The notes beneath the pieces were generated by a model that did not search any database, was not told the DNA's origin, and saw only the letters and a program-made list of their open reading frames with translations. DNA of 64,000 nt. Source: Nocardiopsis ganjiahuensis DSM 45031 (GTDB lineage: Bacteria > Actinomycetota > Actinomycetes > Streptosporangiales > Streptosporangiaceae). Shown in pieces: positions 43,360 to 50,900 of the stretch. The stretch's first letter is position 1; every line of letters begins with the position of its first letter. The position numbers were made by a program, and so were the translations under genes. The stretch covers positions 310,001-374,000 of the forward strand of contig NZ_ANBA01000011.1 in assembly GCF_000341085.1 (NCBI RefSeq). Direction: 5' to 3'.

Positions 43360-43968
43360 TCAGGCCCCTTCCGCGGACTCGAAGAACCAGGCCACGGAGA
43401 CCGCTCCCGGGTCGAGGACGCTCTGGGCGCGCTCCCCCAGGTAGCTGGCGCGGCCCCGGTGGGCGATCATGCCGCTGGTCGATTCCGCCCCGGTCCGGGC
43501 GGCGCGGGCGGCCTCCCGCAGGGCTTCGCGCCAGGATCGGGTCCCGGTGGTGGCCAGTGCTTCGGTGGCCGGGACCATCGCGTCGACCATGGTCTTGTGG
43601 CCCACCTCGGCCCTGCCGAGGCGGCGGACGGCTCCGGTGGCGGTGTCGAAGGCCTTGGCGAGGTCGGACACGGTCCAGGGTGCGGAGGGACCGGCGCCGA
43701 GGCGGCCGAACCAGAGTCCGAACAGCGGACCGCTGGTGCCCCCGGAGGCGAGGAAGGTGTCCGAGACGGACTGGAAGACCTCGGCCGGGTTCTCTCCTTC
43801 GAGGTTGGCGCGGGCGCGTTTGAGGGCGGAGCCGATGTTCCAGCCGAAGTCTCCGTCACCGGCCTGTCTGTCGAGTTCGGTGAGCTCGTCGACGTCCTTG
43901 ATCACCCGGTCGGCGAAGGCCAGCAGCCAGGCTTCGGTCTCCGCGCCGGTGAGTTCCGTTTCGGGCAT
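43360..43968 (-). CDS. dhaL: Dihydroxyacetone kinase subunit L (ADP-binding)
   Basis: A 202-residue protein of the DhaL family. The nucleotide-Mg ligands are D33, D38 and D40 in DRQAGDGDFG, as in E. coli DhaL (30/35/37), and the SGPLFG and TMVDAMVPA motifs are present. DhaL carries the ADP/ATP that phosphorylates dihydroxyacetone bound to DhaK. ATG at 43968 follows GAGGA. It is 11 bp downstream of dhaK. No DhaM (PTS phosphodonor) gene is in the window. Confidence 0.94.
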   Translation of the reverse strand: MPETELTGAETEAWLLAFADRVIKDVDELTELDRQAGDGDFGWNIGSALKRARANLEGENPAEVFQSVSDTFLASGGTSGPLFGLWFGRLGAGPSAPWTVSDLAKAFDTATGAVRRLGRAEVGHKTMVDAMVPATEALATTGTRSWREALREAARAARTGAESTSGMIAHRGRASYLGERAQSVLDPGAVSVAWFFESAEGA

Positions 43969-43979
43969 CGCTGTTCCTC

Positions 43980-44975
43980 TCACCAGACCAGTGCGGGGGT
44001 CCGCACCGGTGCGTCCCAGAACTTCACGAGGTCGTCGGTCAGCGCGGTGAGCGTGATCGACAGCCCCTTCATGTCCAACGAGGTCACGTACGGCCCGACC
44101 AGCGAGCGCGCGATACTCACGCCCAGGCCGTCGAGGACTCTGCGGGTCTCCCGCGCAGCCACACCGAGCTCCAGGCCGTGGGTCGCCCCGAGCCCGTTGA
44201 CGATCGCCAGGACGGAGTCCCCGCGTTTGATCCCCACGGACTCGACCAGGGGCCCTACCAGGCTCTCCACCAGTGCGGCGGCCTCGGGAGCGGGCCGGGT
44301 CTCGATGCCTCGCTCCCCGTGGATACCGACGCCGAACTCCATCCGGCCGGGCTCCAGCTCGAAGGAGCGCTTGCCGGTCATCGGGTTGGTGCAGGCCTCG
44401 AAGGCCACGCTGAGGGTCGCGGACCGGGCCACCACGTCCTGGCCGAGCGCGCGGACGTCGGCAACGGGCGCGCCGGCCTCGGCGGCCGCCCCGCAGATCT
44501 TCTCCACGGCGACCACGGCGGCGGTCCCCCGGCGCCCGGGCCCGCCGTCGTCCTCGCGCTGGGTGGCGAGGTCGTCGTCGACCAGCACCTGTTCGACCCG
44601 GTGGGTCTCGGCGAGGAGCTCGGCGGCGATGGAGAAGTTGAGGACGTCCCCGGTGTAGTTCTTCACCACCATCACGGTGCCCGCACCGGTGTCCACGGCC
44701 CGGATCGCCGCTCGGACCTGGAGGGCGGTGGGGCTGGCGAACACGTCCCCGGGCACGGCGGCGTCGAGCATGCCGGGGCCGACGAACCCGGTGTGCAGGG
44801 GCTCGTGGCCGGACCCCCCTCCCGACAGCAGGGAGACCTTCCCCTCGGCCGGCACCCGCCGGGTGACGAACAGGGGGTCCGTGTGGACGTCGACCAGCCC
44901 GCCGTGGGCCTCGACGAGCCCTTCCAGCGCCTGTTCGACCAGGGTCTCGCGTTCGTTCATGAAGAACCGGCTCAT
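43980..44975 (-). CDS. dhaK: Dihydroxyacetone kinase subunit K (substrate-binding)
   Basis: A 331-residue DhaK protein. GGGSGHEP near residue 51, the KNYTGDVLNF motif, and the GVGIHGE motif with the substrate-binding His near residue 217 (His218 in E. coli) are all present. It binds dihydroxyacetone covalently for phosphorylation by DhaL. Length is normal. It starts the dhaK-dhaL operon. Phosphorylation may be ATP-dependent if no PTS DhaM exists elsewhere. Confidence 0.95.
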   Translation of the reverse strand: MSRFFMNERETLVEQALEGLVEAHGGLVDVHTDPLFVTRRVPAEGKVSLLSGGGSGHEPLHTGFVGPGMLDAAVPGDVFASPTALQVRAAIRAVDTGAGTVMVVKNYTGDVLNFSIAAELLAETHRVEQVLVDDDLATQREDDGGPGRRGTAAVVAVEKICGAAAEAGAPVADVRALGQDVVARSATLSVAFEACTNPMTGKRSFELEPGRMEFGVGIHGERGIETRPAPEAAALVESLVGPLVESVGIKRGDSVLAIVNGLGATHGLELGVAARETRRVLDGLGVSIARSLVGPYVTSLDMKGLSITLTALTDDLVKFWDAPVRTPALVW

Positions 44976-45086
44976 GCCGCCTCCCGGGTTCGGAAAATCC
45001 CTCGGTCGGGCACCGCGCGAGGGGCAGCGCGCCGTGTCCCACTCCCCGGCCTACCCAGTTCCGGACGGCCGACCGCCTTCTTTCCT

Positions 45087-45110
45087 GGCCGATCGGCTGG
45101 CCGGTCGGCC
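45087..45110. promoter_or_regulatory. Inverted repeat upstream of the DUF418 gene
   Basis: GGCCGATCGGC-TG-GCCGGTCGGCC: 11-base arms with one mismatch around two bases. It lies in the divergent region between dhaK and the DUF418 gene, about 95 bp before the latter. No regulator is adjacent. Confidence 0.4.
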
Positions 45111-45202
45111 GATGCGGCCGTCCACCCGGCCGGCGAAGACTGCGGAGTACTGCCGGACGCGGCACGAACGAACACCACCGACCGACGAGGGGGAGAGTCG
45201 AC

Positions 45203-46414
45203 ATGTCGGCGACAACGGGGGGCTCCGGCGGGCTTCCGCCCAGGGCACCGCGCAGGCTGGCGCCCGACCTGGCCCGGGGTGCCATGCTGCTGCTCATCGC
45301 GATGGCCTACGCGGGGGTGTACGCCGGGGGCGGGTTCGGCACGGACGTCTCGGGGGCGCCGTTCCAGGACCGGGCGGCGTCGCTGTTCACCACGCTCTTC
45401 CTGGACAACCGGGCCTTTCCGATGTTCGCGATCCTCTTCGGCTACGGCATGGCCTGGATGGTCTCCCGGCAGCGCGCGCGGGGAACCTCGGAGCAGGAGG
45501 TCCGGCGGCTGCTGCGGCGCCGGGGCGGGTTCCTGCTGCTGTTCGGCTTCGTGCACGCGTTCTTCGTCTTCCCCGGCGAGATCCTCACCTCGTACGGTCT
45601 GGCGGCGCTGGCCACCGGTTGGCTGCTGCTGCGCTCGAACCGGGCGATCGTGCGCGCGGCCGTGGTGTTCGCGGTGTTCTACGTGGTCACGGTGCCGATC
45701 GGGATGATCGGCATGGCCCTGGGCACGGAGACGGCCGGCGCCGAGGCGTTCGCCCTGCCGGGGTACCTCACCACTGAGGACTGGATCAGCCGTCTGGTGG
45801 GCCTGCCGTTCGGTCCCCTGTTCATCGCTTTCGCCTACCCGCTGCTGCTCCTGGTGGTCCTCGGCTACCGAGCGGGGCGGGCCGGGCTGTTCGACGACCC
45901 CGCGGCTCACCGGAGCCTCCTCACCAAGGTGGCGGTCGGCGGGATCTCGGTGTCCGTGCTGAGCGCCCTGCCGATCGCGCTGACCGCACAGGGCGTGCTC
46001 TCCCCGGACGCGGTCACCGAAGGGCTGTTCATGGCCCTCCAGGTGCTCGGCGGGGTGCTCGGCGGCGCCGGGTACGCGGCGCTGTTCGCCGTCTGGGGTA
46101 TCCGGCTGGAGCGGATCCGGGGCCCGCTGAGCAGGGCGGTGGCGGCGATGGGTCAGCGGTCGCTGACCTTCTACATCCTGAACTCGGTGCTGGTGGCGGT
46201 GGTGCTCCAACCGGACCTGGTCGGCCTGGGCACCTCGACCGGCGCCGCCGGTGCCCTGCTGGTGGCGGCCACGGCGTGGACGGTCAGCCTGGCACTGGCC
46301 ACCTGGCTGGAGCTCCGGAACCGTCCCGGCCCGCTCGACCAGCTGATGCGCCGCTGCGTGTACGGCGGGCGCAGGGCGCGCGGCGCGGCCGTGGAGGCCC
46401 GGGACAGGGGCTGA
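45203..46414 (+). CDS. DUF418-family membrane protein
   Basis: A 403-residue protein with about ten membrane helices. DLARGAMLLLIAMAY, LFGYGMAW and the C-terminal module (GQRSLTFYILNSVLVAVVL...LATWLELRNRPGPLDQLMRRCVYG) are typical of DUF418 proteins, which resemble acyltransferase-3-type membrane enzymes. The function is unknown. ATG at 45203 has GGGGGAG upstream. It is monocistronic and convergent with the Asp23 cluster. Confidence 0.9.
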   Translation: MSATTGGSGGLPPRAPRRLAPDLARGAMLLLIAMAYAGVYAGGGFGTDVSGAPFQDRAASLFTTLFLDNRAFPMFAILFGYGMAWMVSRQRARGTSEQEVRRLLRRRGGFLLLFGFVHAFFVFPGEILTSYGLAALATGWLLLRSNRAIVRAAVVFAVFYVVTVPIGMIGMALGTETAGAEAFALPGYLTTEDWISRLVGLPFGPLFIAFAYPLLLLVVLGYRAGRAGLFDDPAAHRSLLTKVAVGGISVSVLSALPIALTAQGVLSPDAVTEGLFMALQVLGGVLGGAGYAALFAVWGIRLERIRGPLSRAVAAMGQRSLTFYILNSVLVAVVLQPDLVGLGTSTGAAGALLVAATAWTVSLALATWLELRNRPGPLDQLMRRCVYGGRRARGAAVEARDRG

Positions 46415-46518
46415 GTGTGTCTGACGGGGGCGGGGGCCTTCTCCGGGTCCTCCCCAGTGACCCGGGGCCCGCTCCGCCCCCGTCGCTCAGCCCGAACCCG
46501 CGCGTGTACGACGCGGGT

Positions 46519-47106
46519 TCAGGCGAGTTCTCGGCCGGACGGCGGTCCGGTGACCGAGATGCGCAGCACCGTCGGGATCCGGTCCAGGTCCAGCGAGACG
46601 CGCAGTCTGGCGAGCGCCTCGTTGCGACACCGTTGCCACACGGCGACGGGGTCGGCGTCCTCGGCGAGGACGAGGTCCAGCAGGAGGCTGGGGTCGCGCG
46701 GGGACTCGGTCAGTCGGGCCCGTCCGCGGTGCACGCCCGGGTAGGCGCTGACCTCCCTGGACAGGGCCTTGCAGGCGGCACGGGCGACGACGACGGTGCG
46801 TCCCCGTTCTCCCTCGTGGAGGCGGAGTGAGGCGACCCGCGCGGAACGGCCCTGCACGAGCAGCCACCGCAGGGCGAGCGCGGTCACCGCCACGGCCGCC
46901 CCCGCGACCGCGTAGGGCACCCAGGGCGCGTCCGGCAGCGGTGCGATCCACTCGCCCGCCGAACCGTGGGCGAGCAGGGGCGCCGCGGTGCCGGCGGCCA
47001 GCAGGAGCGCGCCGACCAGGGCCAGTCCCTGCCGGTTGCCCCGGGCGGTCCGGCGAGCGCGACGGTGCGGGTAGCGCCTCCGCCGGGTCCTGCTCCGGGT
47101 CCTCAC
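46519..47106 (-). CDS. AmaP-like membrane anchor protein of the Asp23 cluster
   Basis: A 195-residue protein with a basic N-terminus, two membrane helices (QGLALVGALLLAAGTAAPLLA; VPYAVAGAAVAVTALALRWLLV) and a cytosolic domain ending RLRVSLDLDRIPTVLRISVTG. Layout and position match AmaP-type anchors for Asp23. GTG at 47106 overlaps the upstream stop (GTGA) and has AAGGGGG upstream. It is last in a four-gene operon. Confidence 0.78.
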   Translation of the reverse strand: MRTRSRTRRRRYPHRRARRTARGNRQGLALVGALLLAAGTAAPLLAHGSAGEWIAPLPDAPWVPYAVAGAAVAVTALALRWLLVQGRSARVASLRLHEGERGRTVVVARAACKALSREVSAYPGVHRGRARLTESPRDPSLLLDLVLAEDADPVAVWQRCRNEALARLRVSLDLDRIPTVLRISVTGPPSGRELA

Positions 47107-47702
47107 CGGAGGGCCCCCTTCACGTACCGGACCCTGGCACGAACCCGCACCGGGCGGGCGGGGGCGAGTTCGAGCACACGTTCCCGGACCCGGCTCTCCA
47201 CCCCCGCCCTCAGCGCGACGTCGGTGTGCTCGGGGGCTCGGACCACGACCCGGACGGTGCGGGAGCGTATCCGGGCACGGGCCCCGGTGACCCCGTCCAC
47301 CTCGAGGGCGGCGCTCTCGACCATCCGGCGCAGCCCTTGCCGGGACAGGCCGACGACCAGGTCGCGGTCGTCGGTGCGCAGGACCATGTGGCTGGCCTTG
47401 CCCGGGATGAGCGCGGTGAGCAGCAGGTACAGGCCTATGGTGGCGGTCGCCGCGGAGGCGACTGTCAACTCGGGACCGGCCCACCGGGCACTGGCCGCGG
47501 ATTCGGAGACCCGCTGCAGCGGAAGGACCCGCAGCGGCGACCCGACCAGCACGGCGATCACCTCGGCGGCGGCCACCCCGGCGATCAGCACGGTGACGGT
47601 GCTGACCAGGATGGCGGCGGTCGACCTGCGGGGGCGGAAGGTGCGGATCGCGACGCGCTGGGCGGAGCGTGACTCGGCCGCGGACACCGTGGCGCTCACC
47701 AT
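47103..47702 (-). CDS. DUF6286-like membrane protein of the Asp23 cluster
   Basis: A 199-residue protein with two helices (STAAILVSTVTVLIAGVAAAEVIAVLV; ELTVASAATATIGLYLLLTALIP) and a C-terminal soluble domain (LVVGLSRQGLRRMVESAALEVDGVTGARARI...RVRERVLELAPARPVRVRARVRY). This resembles the DUF6286 domain that occurs beside Asp23 genes in actinobacteria. Its tail has the general look of the Asp23 fold. Translation is probably coupled to both neighbours (overlaps at each end). Confidence 0.78.
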   Translation of the reverse strand: MVSATVSAAESRSAQRVAIRTFRPRRSTAAILVSTVTVLIAGVAAAEVIAVLVGSPLRVLPLQRVSESAASARWAGPELTVASAATATIGLYLLLTALIPGKASHMVLRTDDRDLVVGLSRQGLRRMVESAALEVDGVTGARARIRSRTVRVVVRAPEHTDVALRAGVESRVRERVLELAPARPVRVRARVRYVKGALR

Positions 47703-47887
47703 CGCGCACCCCCGCTCTCACGGGCGCGGGTGAAGAGCGTGGACAGGTCCGTCTCTCCCGCGTAGGCGCGCCCGGCCAGGAACCCGGCGACGCCGAGGAC
47801 CAGGACGAGGAGGAAGGCCCCGAACCCACCGAAGTAGGCCACGAGGCCGAGGGCGGACCCGTAGGTCAGACCGACGATCGACCACAT
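47696..47887 (-). CDS. Small membrane protein (DUF2273-like) of the Asp23 cluster
   Basis: A 63-residue protein, mostly two closely spaced helices (GLTYGSALGLVAYFGGFGAFLLVLVLGVAGFLAGRAYAG) with a short polar tail. Small DUF2273-type proteins accompany Asp23 in many bacteria and help hold it at the membrane. It lies between the Asp23 gene and the two anchor proteins, overlapping the latter. Confidence 0.8.
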   Translation of the reverse strand: MWSIVGLTYGSALGLVAYFGGFGAFLLVLVLGVAGFLAGRAYAGETDLSTLFTRARESGGARW

Positions 47888-47924
47888 CGTTCGTGCTCCT
47901 TAACTGCTCTGGGGGAGGTACTCG

Positions 47925-48455
47925 TCAGCGGACGCGGGGCTCGGCCGGGGTCTCCTGGGTGTCCTCGTCCGGGAGGTGGATGTCGTCGACGGTCACGTTG
48001 ACCTCGGTGACCTCCAGTCCGGTCATGCGCTCCACCCCGGCGGTGACGTTGCGGCGGACGACCGCGGCGAGGTCGGGGATGGAGATGCCGTACTCGACGA
48101 CCAGGTTGATGTCGACGGCGGTCTGGGTCTGGCCGACCTCGACGGAGACCCCGCGGGCGGCGGTGTTGGTGGAGGTGGAGCCCGGGATGCGCTCCCGGAC
48201 GGCGTCGAAGGCGCGGGCCGCTCCCCCTCCCATCCGGTGGACGCCGCGGACCTCGCGGGCGGCCATCCCGGCGATCTTGGCGACGACGTGGTCGGCGATG
48301 TCGGTGCGTCCGGTGCCACCGGCGCGGTCGGCGCGCTCGGGGTTCCGGTCGGTGCGGGCGACGTCGGTGCGGTGGGAGGAGGCGGTGTCGGGGGCGGCCG
48401 ACGCGGGGGCCTCGTGGATGTCGGTCCGGGGGGTCGCGGGGTTCCTGGCTGCCAT
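47925..48455 (-). CDS. Asp23/Gls24 family envelope stress protein
   Basis: A 176-residue protein: a variable, polar first 50 residues, then the Asp23 domain (ADHVVAKIAGMAAREVRGVHRMGGG, GVSVEVGQTQTAVDINLVVEYG, MTGLEVTEVNVTVDDIHLP). Family members form large assemblies on the inner membrane face and protect against alkaline and envelope stress. ATG at 48455 has AGGAGG with ideal spacing, so strong translation is expected. It heads the cluster and is divergent from the ECF sigma factor gene. Confidence 0.93.
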   Translation of the reverse strand: MAARNPATPRTDIHEAPASAAPDTASSHRTDVARTDRNPERADRAGGTGRTDIADHVVAKIAGMAAREVRGVHRMGGGAARAFDAVRERIPGSTSTNTAARGVSVEVGQTQTAVDINLVVEYGISIPDLAAVVRRNVTAGVERMTGLEVTEVNVTVDDIHLPDEDTQETPAEPRVR

Positions 48456-48581
48456 GGTGTGCCTCCTGTGATCCGGGTGCGTGCGGCCTTTCGTACGGGC
48501 CGTCATGTGGAGGACACGGGAGAGGGGGTCTGGCTCACGCGGAAACTTATGTGACCTGGAACACATTTGCTGATCACAAAA

Positions 48582-48595
48582 ACACTACGTAGTGT
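48582..48595. promoter_or_regulatory. 14-bp perfect palindrome between the Asp23 cluster and the sigma gene
   Basis: ACACTACGTAGTGT sits in an unusually A/T-rich stretch (48546-48605) that must contain both divergent promoters: about 127 bp from the Asp23 start and 57 bp from the sigma start. A regulator site is likely; the protein is unknown. Confidence 0.55.
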
Positions 48596-48651
48596 AGTTA
48601 ACTTATGACGACAGGTAGTTACCCCGGCCTCGGGAGAGCTGGATCCCGCAG

Positions 48652-49203
48652 ATGCACACGGACACCGCACTACCGGAGAGCGTGCTCGTGGAACGGGCAC
48701 AGGACGGCGACGACCGGGCCTTCGAAGCCCTCGTCCGCCGCCACCAGGACGTTGTCTACCGCATCGCCCTCCGCACCCTCGGCAACGCGGCCGAGGCCAG
48801 GGACACCGCACAGGAGGCCCTCATCACGGCCTGGCGCAGGCTGCCCGACCTCCGGGACCCGAGCACCTTCCCCGCCTGGCTCCACCGCATCGTCGGCCGC
48901 CTCGCGCTGAACGCCCTGCGCGCCCGCCGCCCCGAGGATCCCGCCGAGGCGGAGGACCCCGGAATCCGGGAGCGGGAGGCGGGCCCCGCCGACCGGGCCA
49001 TCGCCACCAACCTGCACGAGGCCCTGTTCCAGGCCCTGTCCGGGTTGCCACCCCCACAGCGGATCTGCTGGATTCTTCGGGAAATGGAAGGATTGGGCTA
49101 TGAGGAGATAGCGGAGATCGTCGACACCACCCCGACCGCCGTACGCGGGCGCATCCACCGCGCGCGTACCCATCTCGTGGAGGCGCTCGAACCATGGCGG
49201 TAG
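48652..49203 (+). CDS. ECF-type RNA polymerase sigma factor
   Basis: A 183-residue sigma factor with region 2 (DDRAFEALVRRHQDVVYRIALRTLGN...EALITAWRRLPDL) and region 4 (LSGLPPPQRICWILREMEGLGYEEIAEIVDTTPTAVRGRIHRAR). No region 1 or 3 is present, so it is ECF-like. It overlaps the downstream gene for a zinc-motif/Asp23 fusion by 10 bp, the normal arrangement of a sigma and its anti-sigma. It is divergent from the Asp23 cluster, its probable target. Confidence 0.95.
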   Translation: MHTDTALPESVLVERAQDGDDRAFEALVRRHQDVVYRIALRTLGNAAEARDTAQEALITAWRRLPDLRDPSTFPAWLHRIVGRLALNALRARRPEDPAEAEDPGIREREAGPADRAIATNLHEALFQALSGLPPPQRICWILREMEGLGYEEIAEIVDTTPTAVRGRIHRARTHLVEALEPWR

Positions 49204-49760
49204 ACCCGTCCCACGACCACGACCAGCTGCCCTGCGGGACCTCCGCCGACGCGCTCCTGGGCCACCTCCGGGCGGGCACCGCCACCGGACACGAGCGGAC
49301 CTGCCCGCACTGCCGGGCCGCCGCTGAGGAGTTCCGGCCGCTCCTGTCGGCTCTGGACTCGGCCCCGGACGAGGGCCGCGAGATCACCGCGCCGCCCGGG
49401 CTGCTCGACGACGTGATGCGCACGGTGCGTGCCGAGGGGCGCTCCCGGGAGACCCTCCGGCTGTCCGGCCCCGGCACCGGGGACACCCCCGGTGACACCC
49501 GGATCCGCCACTCGGCGGTCTCCGCGATGCTGCGCGTCTGCGTGGACCCGGCCGGGGGACTGATCATCGGCGGCTGCCGGATCAGGAACACTCCGGACGG
49601 GCTGGTCGTCGCCGCCACCGCACGGATCCTGAACGGCACCGTCATCCCCGAGGCCACCGCGGCGGCCCGGCAGGCCATGGGCTCCTTCGTCGAGGACCGC
49701 CTGGGCCTGCGGGTCGCGCGCATCGACATCGACGTCACCGACGTCATCGAGCTCCCCTGA
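49194..49760 (+). CDS. Putative anti-sigma factor fused to an Asp23-like domain
   Basis: A 188-residue soluble protein. Its N-terminal part carries a zinc-binding anti-sigma (ZAS) pattern H33-x3-C37-x2-C40 (GHERTCPHC) in a helical context. Its C-terminal about 80 residues (SAVSAMLRVCVDP, RIRNTPDGLVVAATARI, LGLRVARIDIDVTDVIELP) look like a diverged Asp23/Gls24 domain. It overlaps the sigma gene by 10 bp. I infer that it binds the sigma factor and senses Asp23 assemblies through its own Asp23-like domain. There is no membrane helix, unlike most anti-sigmas. Confidence 0.75.
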   Translation: MAVDPSHDHDQLPCGTSADALLGHLRAGTATGHERTCPHCRAAAEEFRPLLSALDSAPDEGREITAPPGLLDDVMRTVRAEGRSRETLRLSGPGTGDTPGDTRIRHSAVSAMLRVCVDPAGGLIIGGCRIRNTPDGLVVAATARILNGTVIPEATAAARQAMGSFVEDRLGLRVARIDIDVTDVIELP

Positions 49761-49918
49761 CCGGAACGGACACGACCGGGGCGCCGCCCCGACCCACGCG
49801 CCGCGTTCACCGGGTGTCACGGGGCCGGACGCGACCGTGACCGGCATCACCCCCTGCCGTTACCGGGTCGACACAGAACAGCGAACGGGCGCAACGTCGG
49901 CTTGGCACCTTCGAGGGC

Positions 49919-50779
49919 ATGGACGCTTTCAGTGGCAGCCATGGAACCGACGACCGTCACGGATTCTTCGGCCGAGAGGTGCTGGAGATGGGGACCCTGC
50001 TGTTCGCCGCCGGAGCGGCGCACCTGCTGGTGGTCTCCCTCGGCCACAGCGACAGCGGGGTCCGGACCCTGATCGTGCTGGGGGTCGTACTCCTCGTGTT
50101 CTCCGCCCTGCACCGCTGGCGCAGGCACCGCCGATCCCGCCGCCGACCACCCTCGCCCCTGCCGGGTACGGCCTTCCCCGGCCGCTCCGCCTCCCCCGTC
50201 GAGGACCGGCTCTGGAGCGTGCGGGTCACCGTCGCCGACGTGCCCGGCGGGCTGGCCGCCCTCACCGGCCGGTTCGCGGCGCTCGGGGTCGACATCCGCC
50301 TCATGCAGGTCCACCCGGACGGCACCGACGCCGTCGACGAGTTCTTCGTGAGCGTGCCCCCGGTCCTGGACGAGGCCGACCTGCGCCGCGCCGTGCGGGA
50401 CGCCGGCGGCCGCCACGCCGTGGTGCGCACCGCCGACGTCCACGAGCTCAGCGACACCACGAGCCGAACCCTCGCCATGGTGGACGCGCTGGTCACCGGC
50501 GCGACCACCCTCGAACGCTGCCTGCTCGCCCTCGCCGCGGCCCACGACGTCCGCCGTGTGGAGGTGCCCGAGGGTGTCGGCGGGGACGGACACGGCGGGG
50601 CCCGAGAGGAGCTGTCCGGTACCGCCATGGCCCTGCCCGCGCCCGGTGGCGGAGTTCTGGCGGTCCACCGCGCGGGGGTGCCGTTCACCCCGGTGGAGTT
50701 CGCCCGCTGCCGTGCCCTGGCCCAGGTGGCGCGGTCGTTGGAGGAGCGCTCGCTGGAGGGGCGGTCGTACGACCGCTGA
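49919..50779 (+). CDS. Membrane protein with cytosolic ACT-like domain
   Basis: A 286-residue protein with two N-terminal helices (EMGTLLFAAGAAHLLVVSLG; TLIVLGVVLLVFSALHRW), a basic stretch (RRHRRSRRRPPSP) and an ACT-like domain (VRVTVADVPGGLAALTGRFAALGVDIRLMQVHPDGTDAVDEFFVSVP). ACT domains bind amino acids or other small ligands. The final part has no recognised fold. It lies 158 bp after the anti-sigma gene and may or may not share its regulation. Confidence 0.78.
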   Translation: MDAFSGSHGTDDRHGFFGREVLEMGTLLFAAGAAHLLVVSLGHSDSGVRTLIVLGVVLLVFSALHRWRRHRRSRRRPPSPLPGTAFPGRSASPVEDRLWSVRVTVADVPGGLAALTGRFAALGVDIRLMQVHPDGTDAVDEFFVSVPPVLDEADLRRAVRDAGGRHAVVRTADVHELSDTTSRTLAMVDALVTGATTLERCLLALAAAHDVRRVEVPEGVGGDGHGGAREELSGTAMALPAPGGGVLAVHRAGVPFTPVEFARCRALAQVARSLEERSLEGRSYDR

Positions 50780-50900
50780 CCGGGTAGGGGACCGTTGTCC
50801 CGCCCCGTCCGCCCGCCGTGGTGAACCGGGGCGGCGGGCGGGGCGTCGGACCACAGCGGGTCCCGCACGGGATCCGCACCCGGAGCGAAAGGCACCAGAC

